Source: Thermotoga sp. (GTDB taxonomy: Bacteria; Thermotogota; Thermotogae; Mesoaciditogales; Mesoaciditogaceae). Taken from it: a DNA stretch of 61,525 bases. Both the position numbers and the translations under genes were made by a program. Shown piece by piece: positions 9,149 through 20,684 of the stretch. How positions within the stretch are numbered: position 1 is the first letter of the stretch; every line of letters starts with the position of its first letter. Below the pieces are notes generated by a model. It was given only the letters and a program-made list of their open reading frames with translations, did not search any database and was not told the origin of the DNA. The stretch spans positions 9,454 to 70,978 of the forward strand of contig DYLQ01000007.1 of NCBI GenBank assembly GCA_020722015.1, written 5' to 3'.

Positions 9149-12106
9149 TTGGTTTCTACCATTGTTAATTTATTCAAATCTGGTAACGGTTCCGTTGTTG
9201 TGCTTCCCAACCACAGAATTGTGAGAGATGTTTACTCAAATCTGCTTGAACTTGGAATTGAAAGTACGATACTTTCAGATCTCAACCTTTTACCTTTTGA
9301 AACTGCTGAATCCATAAAAGATGAACTCGCATCAAGAGTAGAAGCACTTCACGATATCATAAGTGGGAAAATCGTCATAACCGATGTTATGGCTATTTTG
9401 AAAAAAACTGCCCCTAAAGATTTTATAAAAGACGGGTTGAATTTTTCTTTGGGTTCGAAAACACCTTCAAATGTCTCTGAAATACTTTTCAATTTTGGGT
9501 ATACAAAGGTTTTAACTGTCAGAAGTATTGGAGAATTTGCAACAAGAGGAGATATAATAGATGTCTTTTCGCCCGTCCAAAAAGCCGTAAGAATTGAAAC
9601 ATTCGATCGAGATATCGAGTCGATCAGAATTTTCGATCCCCAAACACAATTAAGCGTTACAAATGTCAAATCTGTGATGATACATCCTGCATGTGAGATC
9701 AAGAATGATGAAGAATCGCTTTTGCTTGCCAGAAAAAGACTTGAAAATTATCCCGAACTTCTGGAAAACGTCAGAAATTTATACGGGTTAACCGGGATCT
9801 TTTGGAAAAATTCTCAATGTGGATTGGACTTCATCCCAGAGGATGAATACATGATAGTTTATGAAATTGACGAATGCAAAAAATACGTTGAAGAGTATGA
9901 AAAGGAAATAATGGATCTCTACGATCCTGAATTGCTTTCCCTTTTTAGAGCTTTTGCTTACGCTGCTTTCGATAGAATAGATCACAAGAAGATAATTCAT
10001 GTTACACGACAACCGATCAAACAACCTTTAGATAACGTCCTCGAGCTTAAATCTGGAATGATATCATCTAAACTCATACCTTCAAAAAAGGAATCAAATT
10101 TCTATGATTACATTCAAGAGATAGAAATTGGTGTACCCGTTGTACATGAGGATCATGGAATAGGCATTTATAAGGGCACGGAAATAATAACAGATACAGA
10201 CGGCAGTCGTGAATATCTTAAGATAGAGTATAGAAATGGCTCTATTCTTTACACACCTATCGAGAAATTCGCAAAAGTCAGAAAATACGTAGGCTTTCCA
10301 GATGTCGTTCTTTCGGATATAAATGGGAAAGAATGGAAAAAAATCAAAGAACAAGCTAAATCTGATATAGAAGCAGAAGTAAGAGAACTCGTGAATTTAT
10401 ATGCTGTCCGTGAAAATACAAATGGGTTCGCTTTCATGCCACAGCGCGAACTCGAAGAGGCCTTTGCCAAAAGTTTCGGTTACCTTGAGACTCCCGATCA
10501 GATGAAGACCATCGAAGATGTCTTTGAAGACATGGAATCAATCCATCCCATGGATAGACTTGTTTGCGGGGATGCAGGCTTTGGGAAAACAGAGGTTGCT
10601 CTCAGGGCTGCTTTTAGAGCTGTAGTGAATGGTAAACAAGTAGCACTGCTCGCACCAACTCTTATTCTCGCAAGGCAACACTATGAAACCTTCAAAAAAA
10701 GAATGGAACCATTTGGAGTAAACGTTGCACTTATTTACTCTCAAACCACGCAATCTCAGAAGAAAAGTCTCATCGATTCTGTGGTAAAAGGAAAAACCGA
10801 TGTGATCATAGGCACACATTCTTTGTTATCGGGGACATTTTCTTTCAAAGACATAGGCCTTTTGATAATCGATGAAGAACAGCGCTTCGGTACAAAGCAA
10901 AAAGAATTTTTGAAATCTCTCAAAGTAAATATGGATGTACTTACACTTTCAGCCACGCCTATTCCGAGGACTCTTTACATGGCTCTTTCTGGCATAAGGG
11001 CGATGTCTGTGATAAGTACCCCACCCATTGGCAGGACTGCACCACGCATTTTTATAACAAAATGGAATGAAAAAATAGTCACAATGGCAATTCTAAAGGA
11101 AATAAACAGAGGGGGACAGGTCTTTTATCTTCATAACAGAATTGAAGACATGGACAAAGTTACCGATAAACTAAGATCGGTCCTTCCATCTGTTGTGATA
11201 GCCGAACTTCATGGAAGAATGTCAAAACGTGATTTTGAAGATACAGTTGACGGCTTTTACAAGGGTAAAATAGACGTGCTCGTCTCGACGAGTGTTATAG
11301 AGAATGGTGTTGATATTCCAAATGCCAACACTTTGATCGTCGACGACGTGGAAAGATACGGAATGGCCCAGTTATACCAGATAAAAGGTAGGGTTGGAAG
11401 ATCGGAAAGAAAGGCCTATATATATTTCATGTACACAAAAGAGCCATCGGAAACGGTCATGAAAAGGCTTAACGCGATAAATGAATTAAACGAACTTGGG
11501 AGTTCCATGAATTTAGCACTCAAAGATATGGAAATACGTGGTGTTGGTGAAGTTTTAGGTTTAAAACAGCATGGACATGTTGATGCCATAGGGCTTGAAA
11601 TGTACAGAGAAATTCTTGACAACACGATAAGAAAAATGCATGGAGAAAAGATCGAAGAAAAATTTTGTGATTCAGATCTTTCTTTGCCATCGGCAATTTT
11701 ACCGGAAAATTACGTGGAAGATACCATGGAAAGGATGAAAATATACAGAAGGTTAGCCAACGCTAAAACTGCCGAGGAAGTTGACGATGTAAAAAAAGAA
11801 ATGATCGATCGCTTTGGGAAAATGCCTGAATCTGCAGAAAATCTTTTCATTCATTCTAAGATAAGAGTTTTGGTATGCAATCTCAAGATTGTAAAGATAT
11901 CATCTCAAAGGAACAATATAGAACTTGTCTTTCATGACAAAGAAACTCTCGCTGATTTTTCTCAGTTTAAAAAAATTCATTCTGTAAATCTTCAAAAAAA
12001 TGTTATGATATTATTTGACGTGGTAAAAGATGGCAATCTTAAAGAACTTTTAAGATTACTTCTTGAATACAAAAAGCACGTCGATCAGAAGGAAGGAGTG
12101 GCTTAA
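9149..12106 (+). CDS. mfd: Transcription-repair coupling factor Mfd
   Basis: Superfamily 2 DNA translocase that removes RNA polymerase stalled at lesions and recruits UvrA. A UvrB-like N-terminal part is followed by the RNA-polymerase interaction domain (VVHEDHGIGIYKG), then helicase motifs: Walker A GDAGFGKTE, DEEQRFG, SATPIPRTLY, and GRVGRSERKAY, then the C-terminal TRCF domain. The open frame's only usable start is TTG at 9149, with no ribosome site, yet family-like sequence (IDLEEIENISSV to SSGTVG) continues upstream in the same frame to about 9059. A well-placed ATG at 9055 behind GGAAAGGTGAT is one base out of frame and stops at 9079-9081. The true N-terminus is therefore unresolved: an indel, a sequencing error or a shifted start. 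Confidence 0.93.
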   Translation: MVSTIVNLFKSGNGSVVVLPNHRIVRDVYSNLLELGIESTILSDLNLLPFETAESIKDELASRVEALHDIISGKIVITDVMAILKKTAPKDFIKDGLNFSLGSKTPSNVSEILFNFGYTKVLTVRSIGEFATRGDIIDVFSPVQKAVRIETFDRDIESIRIFDPQTQLSVTNVKSVMIHPACEIKNDEESLLLARKRLENYPELLENVRNLYGLTGIFWKNSQCGLDFIPEDEYMIVYEIDECKKYVEEYEKEIMDLYDPELLSLFRAFAYAAFDRIDHKKIIHVTRQPIKQPLDNVLELKSGMISSKLIPSKKESNFYDYIQEIEIGVPVVHEDHGIGIYKGTEIITDTDGSREYLKIEYRNGSILYTPIEKFAKVRKYVGFPDVVLSDINGKEWKKIKEQAKSDIEAEVRELVNLYAVRENTNGFAFMPQRELEEAFAKSFGYLETPDQMKTIEDVFEDMESIHPMDRLVCGDAGFGKTEVALRAAFRAVVNGKQVALLAPTLILARQHYETFKKRMEPFGVNVALIYSQTTQSQKKSLIDSVVKGKTDVIIGTHSLLSGTFSFKDIGLLIIDEEQRFGTKQKEFLKSLKVNMDVLTLSATPIPRTLYMALSGIRAMSVISTPPIGRTAPRIFITKWNEKIVTMAILKEINRGGQVFYLHNRIEDMDKVTDKLRSVLPSVVIAELHGRMSKRDFEDTVDGFYKGKIDVLVSTSVIENGVDIPNANTLIVDDVERYGMAQLYQIKGRVGRSERKAYIYFMYTKEPSETVMKRLNAINELNELGSSMNLALKDMEIRGVGEVLGLKQHGHVDAIGLEMYREILDNTIRKMHGEKIEEKFCDSDLSLPSAILPENYVEDTMERMKIYRRLANAKTAEEVDDVKKEMIDRFGKMPESAENLFIHSKIRVLVCNLKIVKISSQRNNIELVFHDKETLADFSQFKKIHSVNLQKNVMILFDVVKDGNLKELLRLLLEYKKHVDQKEGVA

Positions 12107-12110
12107 AGAT

Positions 12111-14141
12111 ATGAATTGGATGAGAAAACACACCGCAATAGTTATCTGGGTAATAGTTGCAGCATTTGGTGTTGGTGTTGTGTGGTGGAGTGTTGGAGCT
12201 TATATAGGAGGTCAAAGCGGTCCTGCGCAAAATGCAAGTCAGGCACCATCTCCCTCTCAGGCAATAGCACTTGTAACAAAAGGAGGAACGCCGCTTTCTT
12301 ACAATTATTGGATAATGCCAACAGATTTCAACAATTATATGCAAAATGTCAACTCAAATTACCAAAACACCTATGGGCAAAATCCAGACCCATTATTCGT
12401 TGAACCACAACTTGAATTAAACTCGATAAACACACTTGTCAATCAACAAGTGATAAATTATTTTGCCAAAAATGACAATATAACAGTCTCAAAAACAGAT
12501 GTGGATAGCCAGATCAATTCTATAGTAAACCAGTACAAATCGAATCCTCAAACACTTAATTACATAAACCAGCAATATGGTTCTCTTCAAAACTTTGAAA
12601 ATTTCATAAGACCGCAGGTCGAAGAAAGTTTAATCTCCCAAAGAGTTATGTCCTTGGTTGTCAATGTAACTCAAAGCGATGTTCAAAGCTATTACCAAAC
12701 AAACAAGGCTACAATAGAGAACACCTATAATCAAGCCAAAATTGCTCATATCTCTCTTTCTTCGCAAGCAACAGCTGACAAGGTTTTCAATCTCATAAAA
12801 TCAGGGAAATTAAGTTTCAGTCAAGCTGCAAAGGATTATTCTCTTGATACAACAACATCTGCCACAGGAGGAGAGATAGGATGGCTTACAATGCAACAAC
12901 TTGGATCGAATCTTGGAAACCAAATTTTCAGTGCAACTCCAGGTTCGATAATAGGGCCTATCCAGACCAGTTACAGTTGGGAAATAATAAATGTCGAGGC
13001 AAAAAAACTTTACGATAATTTTGACACAGTTGTTCAGGCAACGAGTGTTTACAATACGCTTGTCAACGATGTACAACAACAAAAATTCACCCAATGGTTG
13101 AACAATTACAAAAAGCAGAATGATTTTTCATATCAACTTGAAGGACAGGTACTTCCGTATTTCAAAGAATTTTATTCTATTCCATCTACTGACACGACAA
13201 AACTCGATCAATTCATACAGAACATGAAATCTTACATTTATCCTTCTGGACAGGCAACCGTCAACACTTCTGTAGATCCCAGGCTACTTGCGTTATTTGA
13301 AATGGCTCTTGAAAGTTACAAGGCAAATCTTAACAAACAATATTCAGCCATCCTCAGTTATCACGCAAATGCTGGCAGTTTCCCTGCAACTTACATCGGT
13401 GTACCTGTAAACACACTTCAGCAAAAACTCACTGAAGTTCAAAATGCACTTAACAGTGCGACCGGAACGAATTTCACGAAATTTTTCAATGAACAAACAA
13501 ATCTACAGACTGCCATAAACTTCAATAAGGCATTTGAAACGCTGAAAGCACAAGGTTATACAACCGATGCGCAGATAAATGCGCAGTATGATAAATACAA
13601 TACTCTTATTTCGCAAATCAACGATGAAATGAAACAGGTACTTACGGCCATATATCAACTTGTTCCATACTCGACAGTTGCCGTTTCCAAACTTTACAGT
13701 TTAGATCCGTCTAATCAGCAAGTTGCCCTTAGTTACTTCCAAGATCAGTACAACTTGCTTAAGCCTATAATCTCAAATCCACAGACATATCAAACTTACG
13801 CATCACAGGTAAATTCAATGCTTTCGTATGTGTTCTCAGGATTGCAAAGCCTTTCCTACACCGGACAATCGACTTCTATAAAACAAGGAGCACTTGTAAC
13901 CCTTATCAGCATGGCGCAGGATATGAACAGCCCCAAAGAAGAATTAACTTACTTAAAACAATTAAAGGCTGTAAATCCAAACTATCAAGGTATAGATCAG
14001 GTTATAGCGCAGGTTCAAACTGCTATAACGGCTTCATCTACAACTACCAGCGCAACTTCAACTTTCTCATCATCGTCATCTTCCACGCCCACGGCAACGC
14101 CGGCAATTCCGACGAATCAGGCGTCACAATTCAAACCGTAA
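12111..14141 (+). CDS. Membrane-anchored parvulin-type PPIase (SurA/PpiC-like)
   Basis: Extracytoplasmic peptidyl-prolyl isomerase and chaperone candidate. A single N-terminal membrane helix (about residues 8-30, AIVIWVIVAAFGVGVVWW) anchors it; a SurA-N-like helical region follows, then a rotamase domain at about 209-296 (KIAHISLSSQATADKVFNLI to IGPIQTSYSWEIINVEAKK) with the typical GGEIGWL segment. The C-terminal 380 residues are helical and end in a Ser/Thr-rich tail. The ATG at 12111 is chosen because GGAAGGAG (12091-12098) lies upstream; it starts 4 bases after mfd, so the two are probably co-transcribed. It may assist folding of the exported barrels and Ig proteins nearby; inference. Confidence 0.85.
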   Translation: MNWMRKHTAIVIWVIVAAFGVGVVWWSVGAYIGGQSGPAQNASQAPSPSQAIALVTKGGTPLSYNYWIMPTDFNNYMQNVNSNYQNTYGQNPDPLFVEPQLELNSINTLVNQQVINYFAKNDNITVSKTDVDSQINSIVNQYKSNPQTLNYINQQYGSLQNFENFIRPQVEESLISQRVMSLVVNVTQSDVQSYYQTNKATIENTYNQAKIAHISLSSQATADKVFNLIKSGKLSFSQAAKDYSLDTTTSATGGEIGWLTMQQLGSNLGNQIFSATPGSIIGPIQTSYSWEIINVEAKKLYDNFDTVVQATSVYNTLVNDVQQQKFTQWLNNYKKQNDFSYQLEGQVLPYFKEFYSIPSTDTTKLDQFIQNMKSYIYPSGQATVNTSVDPRLLALFEMALESYKANLNKQYSAILSYHANAGSFPATYIGVPVNTLQQKLTEVQNALNSATGTNFTKFFNEQTNLQTAINFNKAFETLKAQGYTTDAQINAQYDKYNTLISQINDEMKQVLTAIYQLVPYSTVAVSKLYSLDPSNQQVALSYFQDQYNLLKPIISNPQTYQTYASQVNSMLSYVFSGLQSLSYTGQSTSIKQGALVTLISMAQDMNSPKEELTYLKQLKAVNPNYQGIDQVIAQVQTAITASSTTTSATSTFSSSSSSTPTATPAIPTNQASQFKP

Positions 14142-14151
14142 ACAACTCAAT

Positions 14152-14184
14152 AAAAGGACGTGGCAATGACCACGTCCTTTTTTA
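14152..14184. terminator. Bidirectional terminator between PPIase gene and pyrG
   Basis: Perfect 12-bp stem AAAAGGACGTGG/CCACGTCCTTTT (14152-14163 and 14170-14181) with a 6-base loop and T-runs on both strands, placed between convergent genes and touching the pyrG stop. Confidence 0.92.
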
Positions 14185-16516
<2,332 letters not shown>

Positions 16517-16520
<4 letters not shown>

Positions 16521-17497
16521 GACATCCTCCATTTAAAAAATTCTGTTCCCAGAAATTGATTTTTGTCAGTCCATCCATTTTCTATAACACTTAAACTATC
16601 TATTATCGTACGCATTTTTGCATCTATCTCATCTGCAAAGTGCACAACAACGGCCTCTGGTATTTGGGGAACAACCGGAGAACCAAATTCCAGCGCACCA
16701 TGATGACTTGAGATCACATGAAGCAAAACCATCTCAAGATATTTAGGAAAATCCGGTATTTTATCCATTGCCCTTGTCAAAATTTTTATTCCTATGATGA
16801 TATGATTTTCAAGTTTTCCATCATCTGTATACTCGAAATCTGGGCCTGATGTGTAAGTGTAAATTTTTCCAATATCGTGTAAAAGTGCACCGGTTAAAAC
16901 CATATCTTTATCAACTTCAGGATAATTTGACGAGATGTCAAGAGCAAGTTTGGCAACGGAGATGGTGTGAAAAAAAAGGCCACCGACACCGACATGGTGA
17001 TTGTTGGAAGCAGCCGTCGCCTTTAAAAACAGTGCATATGTTTCTCCATTTTTGTCAAAAACCATTTTCAACAATTGCCTTAAATATTCTGAATTGATGC
17101 TTTCTATCATTGAATCCAAAACTTCGACGTATCCTGAAACATCGAAATTGGGCATCATAACTTCCAACAAATCGGGTCTTGAGTTCCCGTCGATAACACT
17201 TATGGGATTCAAAGAGAAAGATCTGTAATCTTTACTGTACTCATAGTCTGCGAAAAGCAAAGAACCGTTTTTTACTTCTCCCCATATTTTAGCTTTAATT
17301 CTCGAACTTTTATCTGACACCAGAGCATCCGAATATTTTGAACCAGTCCCCAATGATTTCTTAACGGTTGATGAGATGACGAGAAATACTCCAGGTTCCC
17401 CCAGATAATCAGAGGAATTTCTTTCGTTTTCTGGAACTTTAATTATGTCAGAAAGAGTGGGATAGTTTTTACCGGAAATTTCTATCAAAGAAACCAT
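16517..17497 (-). CDS. YhaM-like 3'-5' exoribonuclease (OB-fold plus HD domain)
   Basis: The N-terminal region resembles an OB-fold nucleic-acid-binding domain (VFLVISSTVKKSLGTGSKYSDALVSD and AKIWGEV), and the C-terminal half is an HD phosphohydrolase domain with FFHTISVAKLALDIS, the metal pair in GALLHDIGK, and VISSHHGALEFG. This domain order is that of YhaM/Cbf1 exoribonucleases. About 326 residues. The start is uncertain: GTG 17500 and ATG 17497 sit inside or too close to GAGAGGTGAT, while a TTG at 17488 is better spaced. Downstream genes are coupled by ATGA overlap. It lies 21 bases below the D-amino acid transaminase gene. Confidence 0.82.
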
Positions 17498-17518
17498 CAC
17501 CTCTCAAAAAATAGTTTG

Positions 17519-18373
17519 CTACTTCACTTCCAAATGCGAAGAAAGCAGATCTTTGAATGCAATGCCAAGTTTACTGGCAATTTCACCTTTTTTGAATTTG
17601 AAGTTTTCTACCTCGACGATCGGTAGCACTCTCGAGAGTGTGCTCAAAAGTATGATTTCTTTCATTTTCAACAATTCATCAAGGTAAACCCTTCGTTCTT
17701 CAACTTCTATACCCATCTCTTTGGCAAGCCCAAGCACTTTTATTCTTGTTATACCTGGAAGAATATTCTCTATCTTTGGGGCAATTATCTTTTTTCCATC
17801 GAAAAAGATGTAAGAAGAACTTGCGCCTTCCGTCACATATTTACCTCTTTCGTCTTCTCGAAACATCAAAGCCTCATAAGCTCCTTTTGATCTTGCATAT
17901 TTTTTGGCAAGTATGTTGGGCAATAAATCGGTAGTTTTGTGCTCACAAAATTGATGACGCAAATCAGGATGCAGCAAAACCTTAGCACCAACTTGCCATA
18001 TTTCGGGATTCATCTTTCTCACAGGTTGAACTATCTCAACGAAAGTTGGCTCATAATCATCATCAAAGATATGATCTCTTATTACATCTACGCCACGCGT
18101 GAGTTGGAGATAGAGTTCTCCTTCTTTCAAACCATTCATCGTGGCCAATTCTAAGCCTATTTCAAATATTTTTTCCAAATTGTAAGGAAATTTTATTCCA
18201 AAAAAATTAGCACTTTTTTTCATGCGCTCTATGTGATCGTCTAAAAAGATGAAATTCCCATCTTGAAATTTTATAACATCGTAAAGTCCATCTCCAAAAA
18301 CCATTCCCCTATCAAACACCTTGATGACCGGTGATTCAGAATCTAAGATCTTTCCATTTACAAAAATATGCAC
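17519..18373 (-). CDS. dat: D-amino acid transaminase (class IV, PLP)
   Basis: Fold-type IV PLP aminotransferase. DRGMVFGDGLYDVIKF, LQLTRGVDVIRDH, the PLP lysine in CEHKTTDLLPN, YEALMFR and TEGASSSYIF fit D-alanine/D-glutamate transaminase better than branched-chain enzymes. The GTG at 18373 gives 284 residues and the usual family start (VHIFVNGK); AAGGAG lies 11 bases upstream. An in-frame ATG at 18430 would add 19 residues but has no ribosome site. First gene of the minus-strand operon, divergent from an ABC operon that contains a murein-dipeptide epimerase. Substrate choice between D-Ala and other amino acids is inferred, not proven. Confidence 0.85.
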   Translation of the reverse strand: MHIFVNGKILDSESPVIKVFDRGMVFGDGLYDVIKFQDGNFIFLDDHIERMKKSANFFGIKFPYNLEKIFEIGLELATMNGLKEGELYLQLTRGVDVIRDHIFDDDYEPTFVEIVQPVRKMNPEIWQVGAKVLLHPDLRHQFCEHKTTDLLPNILAKKYARSKGAYEALMFREDERGKYVTEGASSSYIFFDGKKIIAPKIENILPGITRIKVLGLAKEMGIEVEERRVYLDELLKMKEIILLSTLSRVLPIVEVENFKFKKGEIASKLGIAFKDLLSSHLEVK

Positions 18374-18480
18374 TCTGTTTTCATCTCCTTTTTGGGATCC
18401 AACGGTTACAAAATGTATTTTATCACTCATTTGTTGCGTTAAAATTATGATGTAGAAAAGTATACAATGAATACTTTTTG

Positions 18481-18489
18481 TGATATGAT
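18481..18489 (+). promoter_or_regulatory. Candidate extended -10 for the ABC operon
   Basis: TGATATGAT fits TGn plus TATGAT, 39 bases before the GTG of the binding-protein gene. It lies in the 155-base divergent region between dat and the ABC operon. No convincing -35. Confidence 0.4.
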
Positions 18490-18528
18490 CAACAATAAGG
18501 AATGACAAAAGATAGAGGGGTGATATTT

Positions 18529-19794
18529 GTGAAGAAAGTTATGATCTTGACCGTTGGGATTTTCCTTATGGGTGTCTTTGCCTTTTCAACTCCCAAAATC
18601 GTACTTAACATGGTTCAGGTTTTTACAAGCCCAAGCAGAACGGAGATATTGCAAAACATAATAGATCAATTTGAAGCACTTCATCCGGATGTACATATAA
18701 ATCTTATATCTCCACCTTATTCAACAGCGTACCAAAAGATATACCTGATGCTCAGCACAGAGCAACCTCTTGATATCGTTGAGGTTGGAGATTGGTCTTT
18801 GGAAGGTGTTGTAGAACTCGGAAAGCTTGTTAACCTTCAACCATACATCGCAACATGGGATGCTTCAAAGGACATAGTACCAGGATTGATGAAGGCCGTT
18901 AGCGTAACAGGAGGAATCCCCTACATAATACCAAATGGTGTTTATGCCAAGGCTTTGTTTTACAGACCGGATGTGCTTGCAAAGTATGGGATAACGACGC
19001 CTCCGAAAACCATGGATGAACTTTATGCCGATGCTCTAAAGATAACAAACCCCAAAAAGAATCAGTACGGATTTGATTTCAGAGGCACAGGCCTTCCCAC
19101 AAACTTCATAGATATAGTAACGACTTCTTATCTTAACGATGTTGATCCCAACAACATGTACAAACTCACAAATGGCCAACTTTGGTTTAAAGATCCACGA
19201 GCACTTGAAGGGTTAAAAATGTACGTAGACTTTTACAAATACACGGCTCCTAAAGATTCGATAAACTGGGGATTTGATGAGCAAGTTAACGCTTTTGTCT
19301 CTGGTACTACGCCGTTTTTGTTTCAAGATCCGGACACAACGGGTCTTTTGAGTACGATGCTTAAACCCGATCAATGGATGACAGCTCCTCTTCCAATTGG
19401 CCCTTCAGGGAAGGTTTATCCAAGTTATGGCTTCGGTGGATGGGGAATAACCACGTATTCAAAGCATAAGGATTTGGCATGGGAGTTCATAAAATTTTTC
19501 ACGACGCCCAAGATAGCTGCGTACTTTTGCAAAAATTACGGTGCTCTGCCTGTTCTCAAATCCGTTTACGATTCAGATCCTTATTTCAATCAAGGTGTCT
19601 TTAAAGCATGGCAATATATGTTTGACTACCCGGAAACTTACGTTTTTACCTCTTATCCACTCAACAACAAAAAGTGGACCGAATGGAATGAATATCAACA
19701 GGATACAATGCAGCAGGTTTTACTTGGCAACATGACTCCTCAAGAGGCTCTTAACAAATGGTACGACTTTTGGAAAGATGCGTTCTCCATGTGA
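18529..19794 (+). CDS. ABC transporter solute-binding protein (family 1)
   Basis: Extracytoplasmic substrate-binding protein of the carbohydrate uptake type. Signal peptide VKKVMILTVGIFLMGVFAFS, then family 1 landmarks: SPSRTEILQNIIDQFEALHPDVHINLI, LDIVEVGDWSLEGVVELGKLVNL, PPKTMDELYADALKIT, YPSYGFGGWGITTYSKHKDLAWEFIKFFTTP. The 421-residue product starts at GTG 18529 behind GAGGGGTGAT (18515-18524). No lipobox Cys is seen, so it is probably soluble or attached by an uncleaved helix. Followed by two permeases and a dipeptide epimerase. The ligand is uncertain: the fold suggests sugars, the neighbour suggests a murein-derived compound. Confidence 0.9.
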   Translation: MKKVMILTVGIFLMGVFAFSTPKIVLNMVQVFTSPSRTEILQNIIDQFEALHPDVHINLISPPYSTAYQKIYLMLSTEQPLDIVEVGDWSLEGVVELGKLVNLQPYIATWDASKDIVPGLMKAVSVTGGIPYIIPNGVYAKALFYRPDVLAKYGITTPPKTMDELYADALKITNPKKNQYGFDFRGTGLPTNFIDIVTTSYLNDVDPNNMYKLTNGQLWFKDPRALEGLKMYVDFYKYTAPKDSINWGFDEQVNAFVSGTTPFLFQDPDTTGLLSTMLKPDQWMTAPLPIGPSGKVYPSYGFGGWGITTYSKHKDLAWEFIKFFTTPKIAAYFCKNYGALPVLKSVYDSDPYFNQGVFKAWQYMFDYPETYVFTSYPLNNKKWTEWNEYQQDTMQQVLLGNMTPQEALNKWYDFWKDAFSM

Positions 19795-20684
19795 GAAAGG
19801 GGGTAAAATCTCCCCCTTTCTTTATCTTTTGGATGATCTTTCCAGTCATCTTAATCTTATCGATCTTCACATTTTATCCAACTGTCAATGGAATTATTCT
19901 TGCATTTGAAAATTATTCTGTTTTCAATTTTTCGAATATTCATTTTATCGGTCTGAAAAACTTCACCAAAATACTTTCAGATCCACTTTTTTGGACGGCT
20001 TTGTGGAACACGTTATGGTGGATAGTTTTATCTGTAAGTTTTCAATTTGTCCTTGGATTTGGCCTTGCACTTTTGATGAGAGAACCATTTAAGGGACGTG
20101 GTATATACGCAGGTCTTGTATTTTATCCATGGGCGTTGTCTGGTTTTGCCATAGGGATACTTTGGTCGTGGCTTTTGAATGCGCAATTTGGATTCATAAA
20201 TGATATTTTGATAAAACTTCATATCATATCCGAAGGTATAAATTTTTTATCGGTTCCATCATGGGCTTTTTTCTCAGTTGTCTTGGTTAACATATGGTAT
20301 GGAATACCCTTTTTTGCCATAATGTTGCTTGCGGCACTTCAATCTATCCCTCAAGAACTTTACGAATCTGCAGAAATAGATGGTGCAGGAATCTTTTCAA
20401 AATTCGTTCATGTGACAATTCCATATGTCAGTTCAACCATATTAGCGACCTTACTCTTGAGAGTTATATGGGTTATGAACTTTCCGGATGTGATATACGG
20501 CATGACACAGGGAGGGCCTGGTGGAACTACGAATATACTCGCGACGTACATGATAAACATCGTATATTACAAAAATAATTACAGTCTTTCTTCCGCAGTT
20601 GGAGTCTTTGTGATAACAATCCTTATGATTTACTCTGTCCTTTATCTCCAGTTTACCTCAAAACATGGAGCTGATGAATTTTGA
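19791..20684 (+). CDS. ABC transporter permease, MalF/UgpA-like
   Basis: Inner-membrane permease with about six helices and the cytoplasmic EAA-type loop ELYESAEIDGAGIFSKFVHVTIP that contacts the ATPase. 297 residues from the GTG at 19791, which overlaps the binding-protein stop as GTGA. The start is debatable: the first codons form a terminator-like hairpin (19795-19820), and an alternative ATG at 19833 would place that hairpin in front of the gene but remove the usual charged N-terminus. The next permease starts on this gene's stop codon. Confidence 0.88.
   Translation: MRKGVKSPPFFIFWMIFPVILILSIFTFYPTVNGIILAFENYSVFNFSNIHFIGLKNFTKILSDPLFWTALWNTLWWIVLSVSFQFVLGFGLALLMREPFKGRGIYAGLVFYPWALSGFAIGILWSWLLNAQFGFINDILIKLHIISEGINFLSVPSWAFFSVVLVNIWYGIPFFAIMLLAALQSIPQELYESAEIDGAGIFSKFVHVTIPYVSSTILATLLLRVIWVMNFPDVIYGMTQGGPGGTTNILATYMINIVYYKNNYSLSSAVGVFVITILMIYSVLYLQFTSKHGADEF
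19795..19830 (+). promoter_or_regulatory. Hairpin at binding-protein/permease junction (attenuating terminator?)
   Basis: Perfect 9-bp stem GAAAGGGGG/CCCCCTTTC (19795-19803 and 19812-19820) with an 8-base loop, followed by TTTATCTTTT. It begins at the base after the binding-protein stop. Such hairpins often stabilise the binding-protein message or partly stop transcription so that permease is made at lower level; here it overlaps the likely permease start. Confidence 0.65.
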
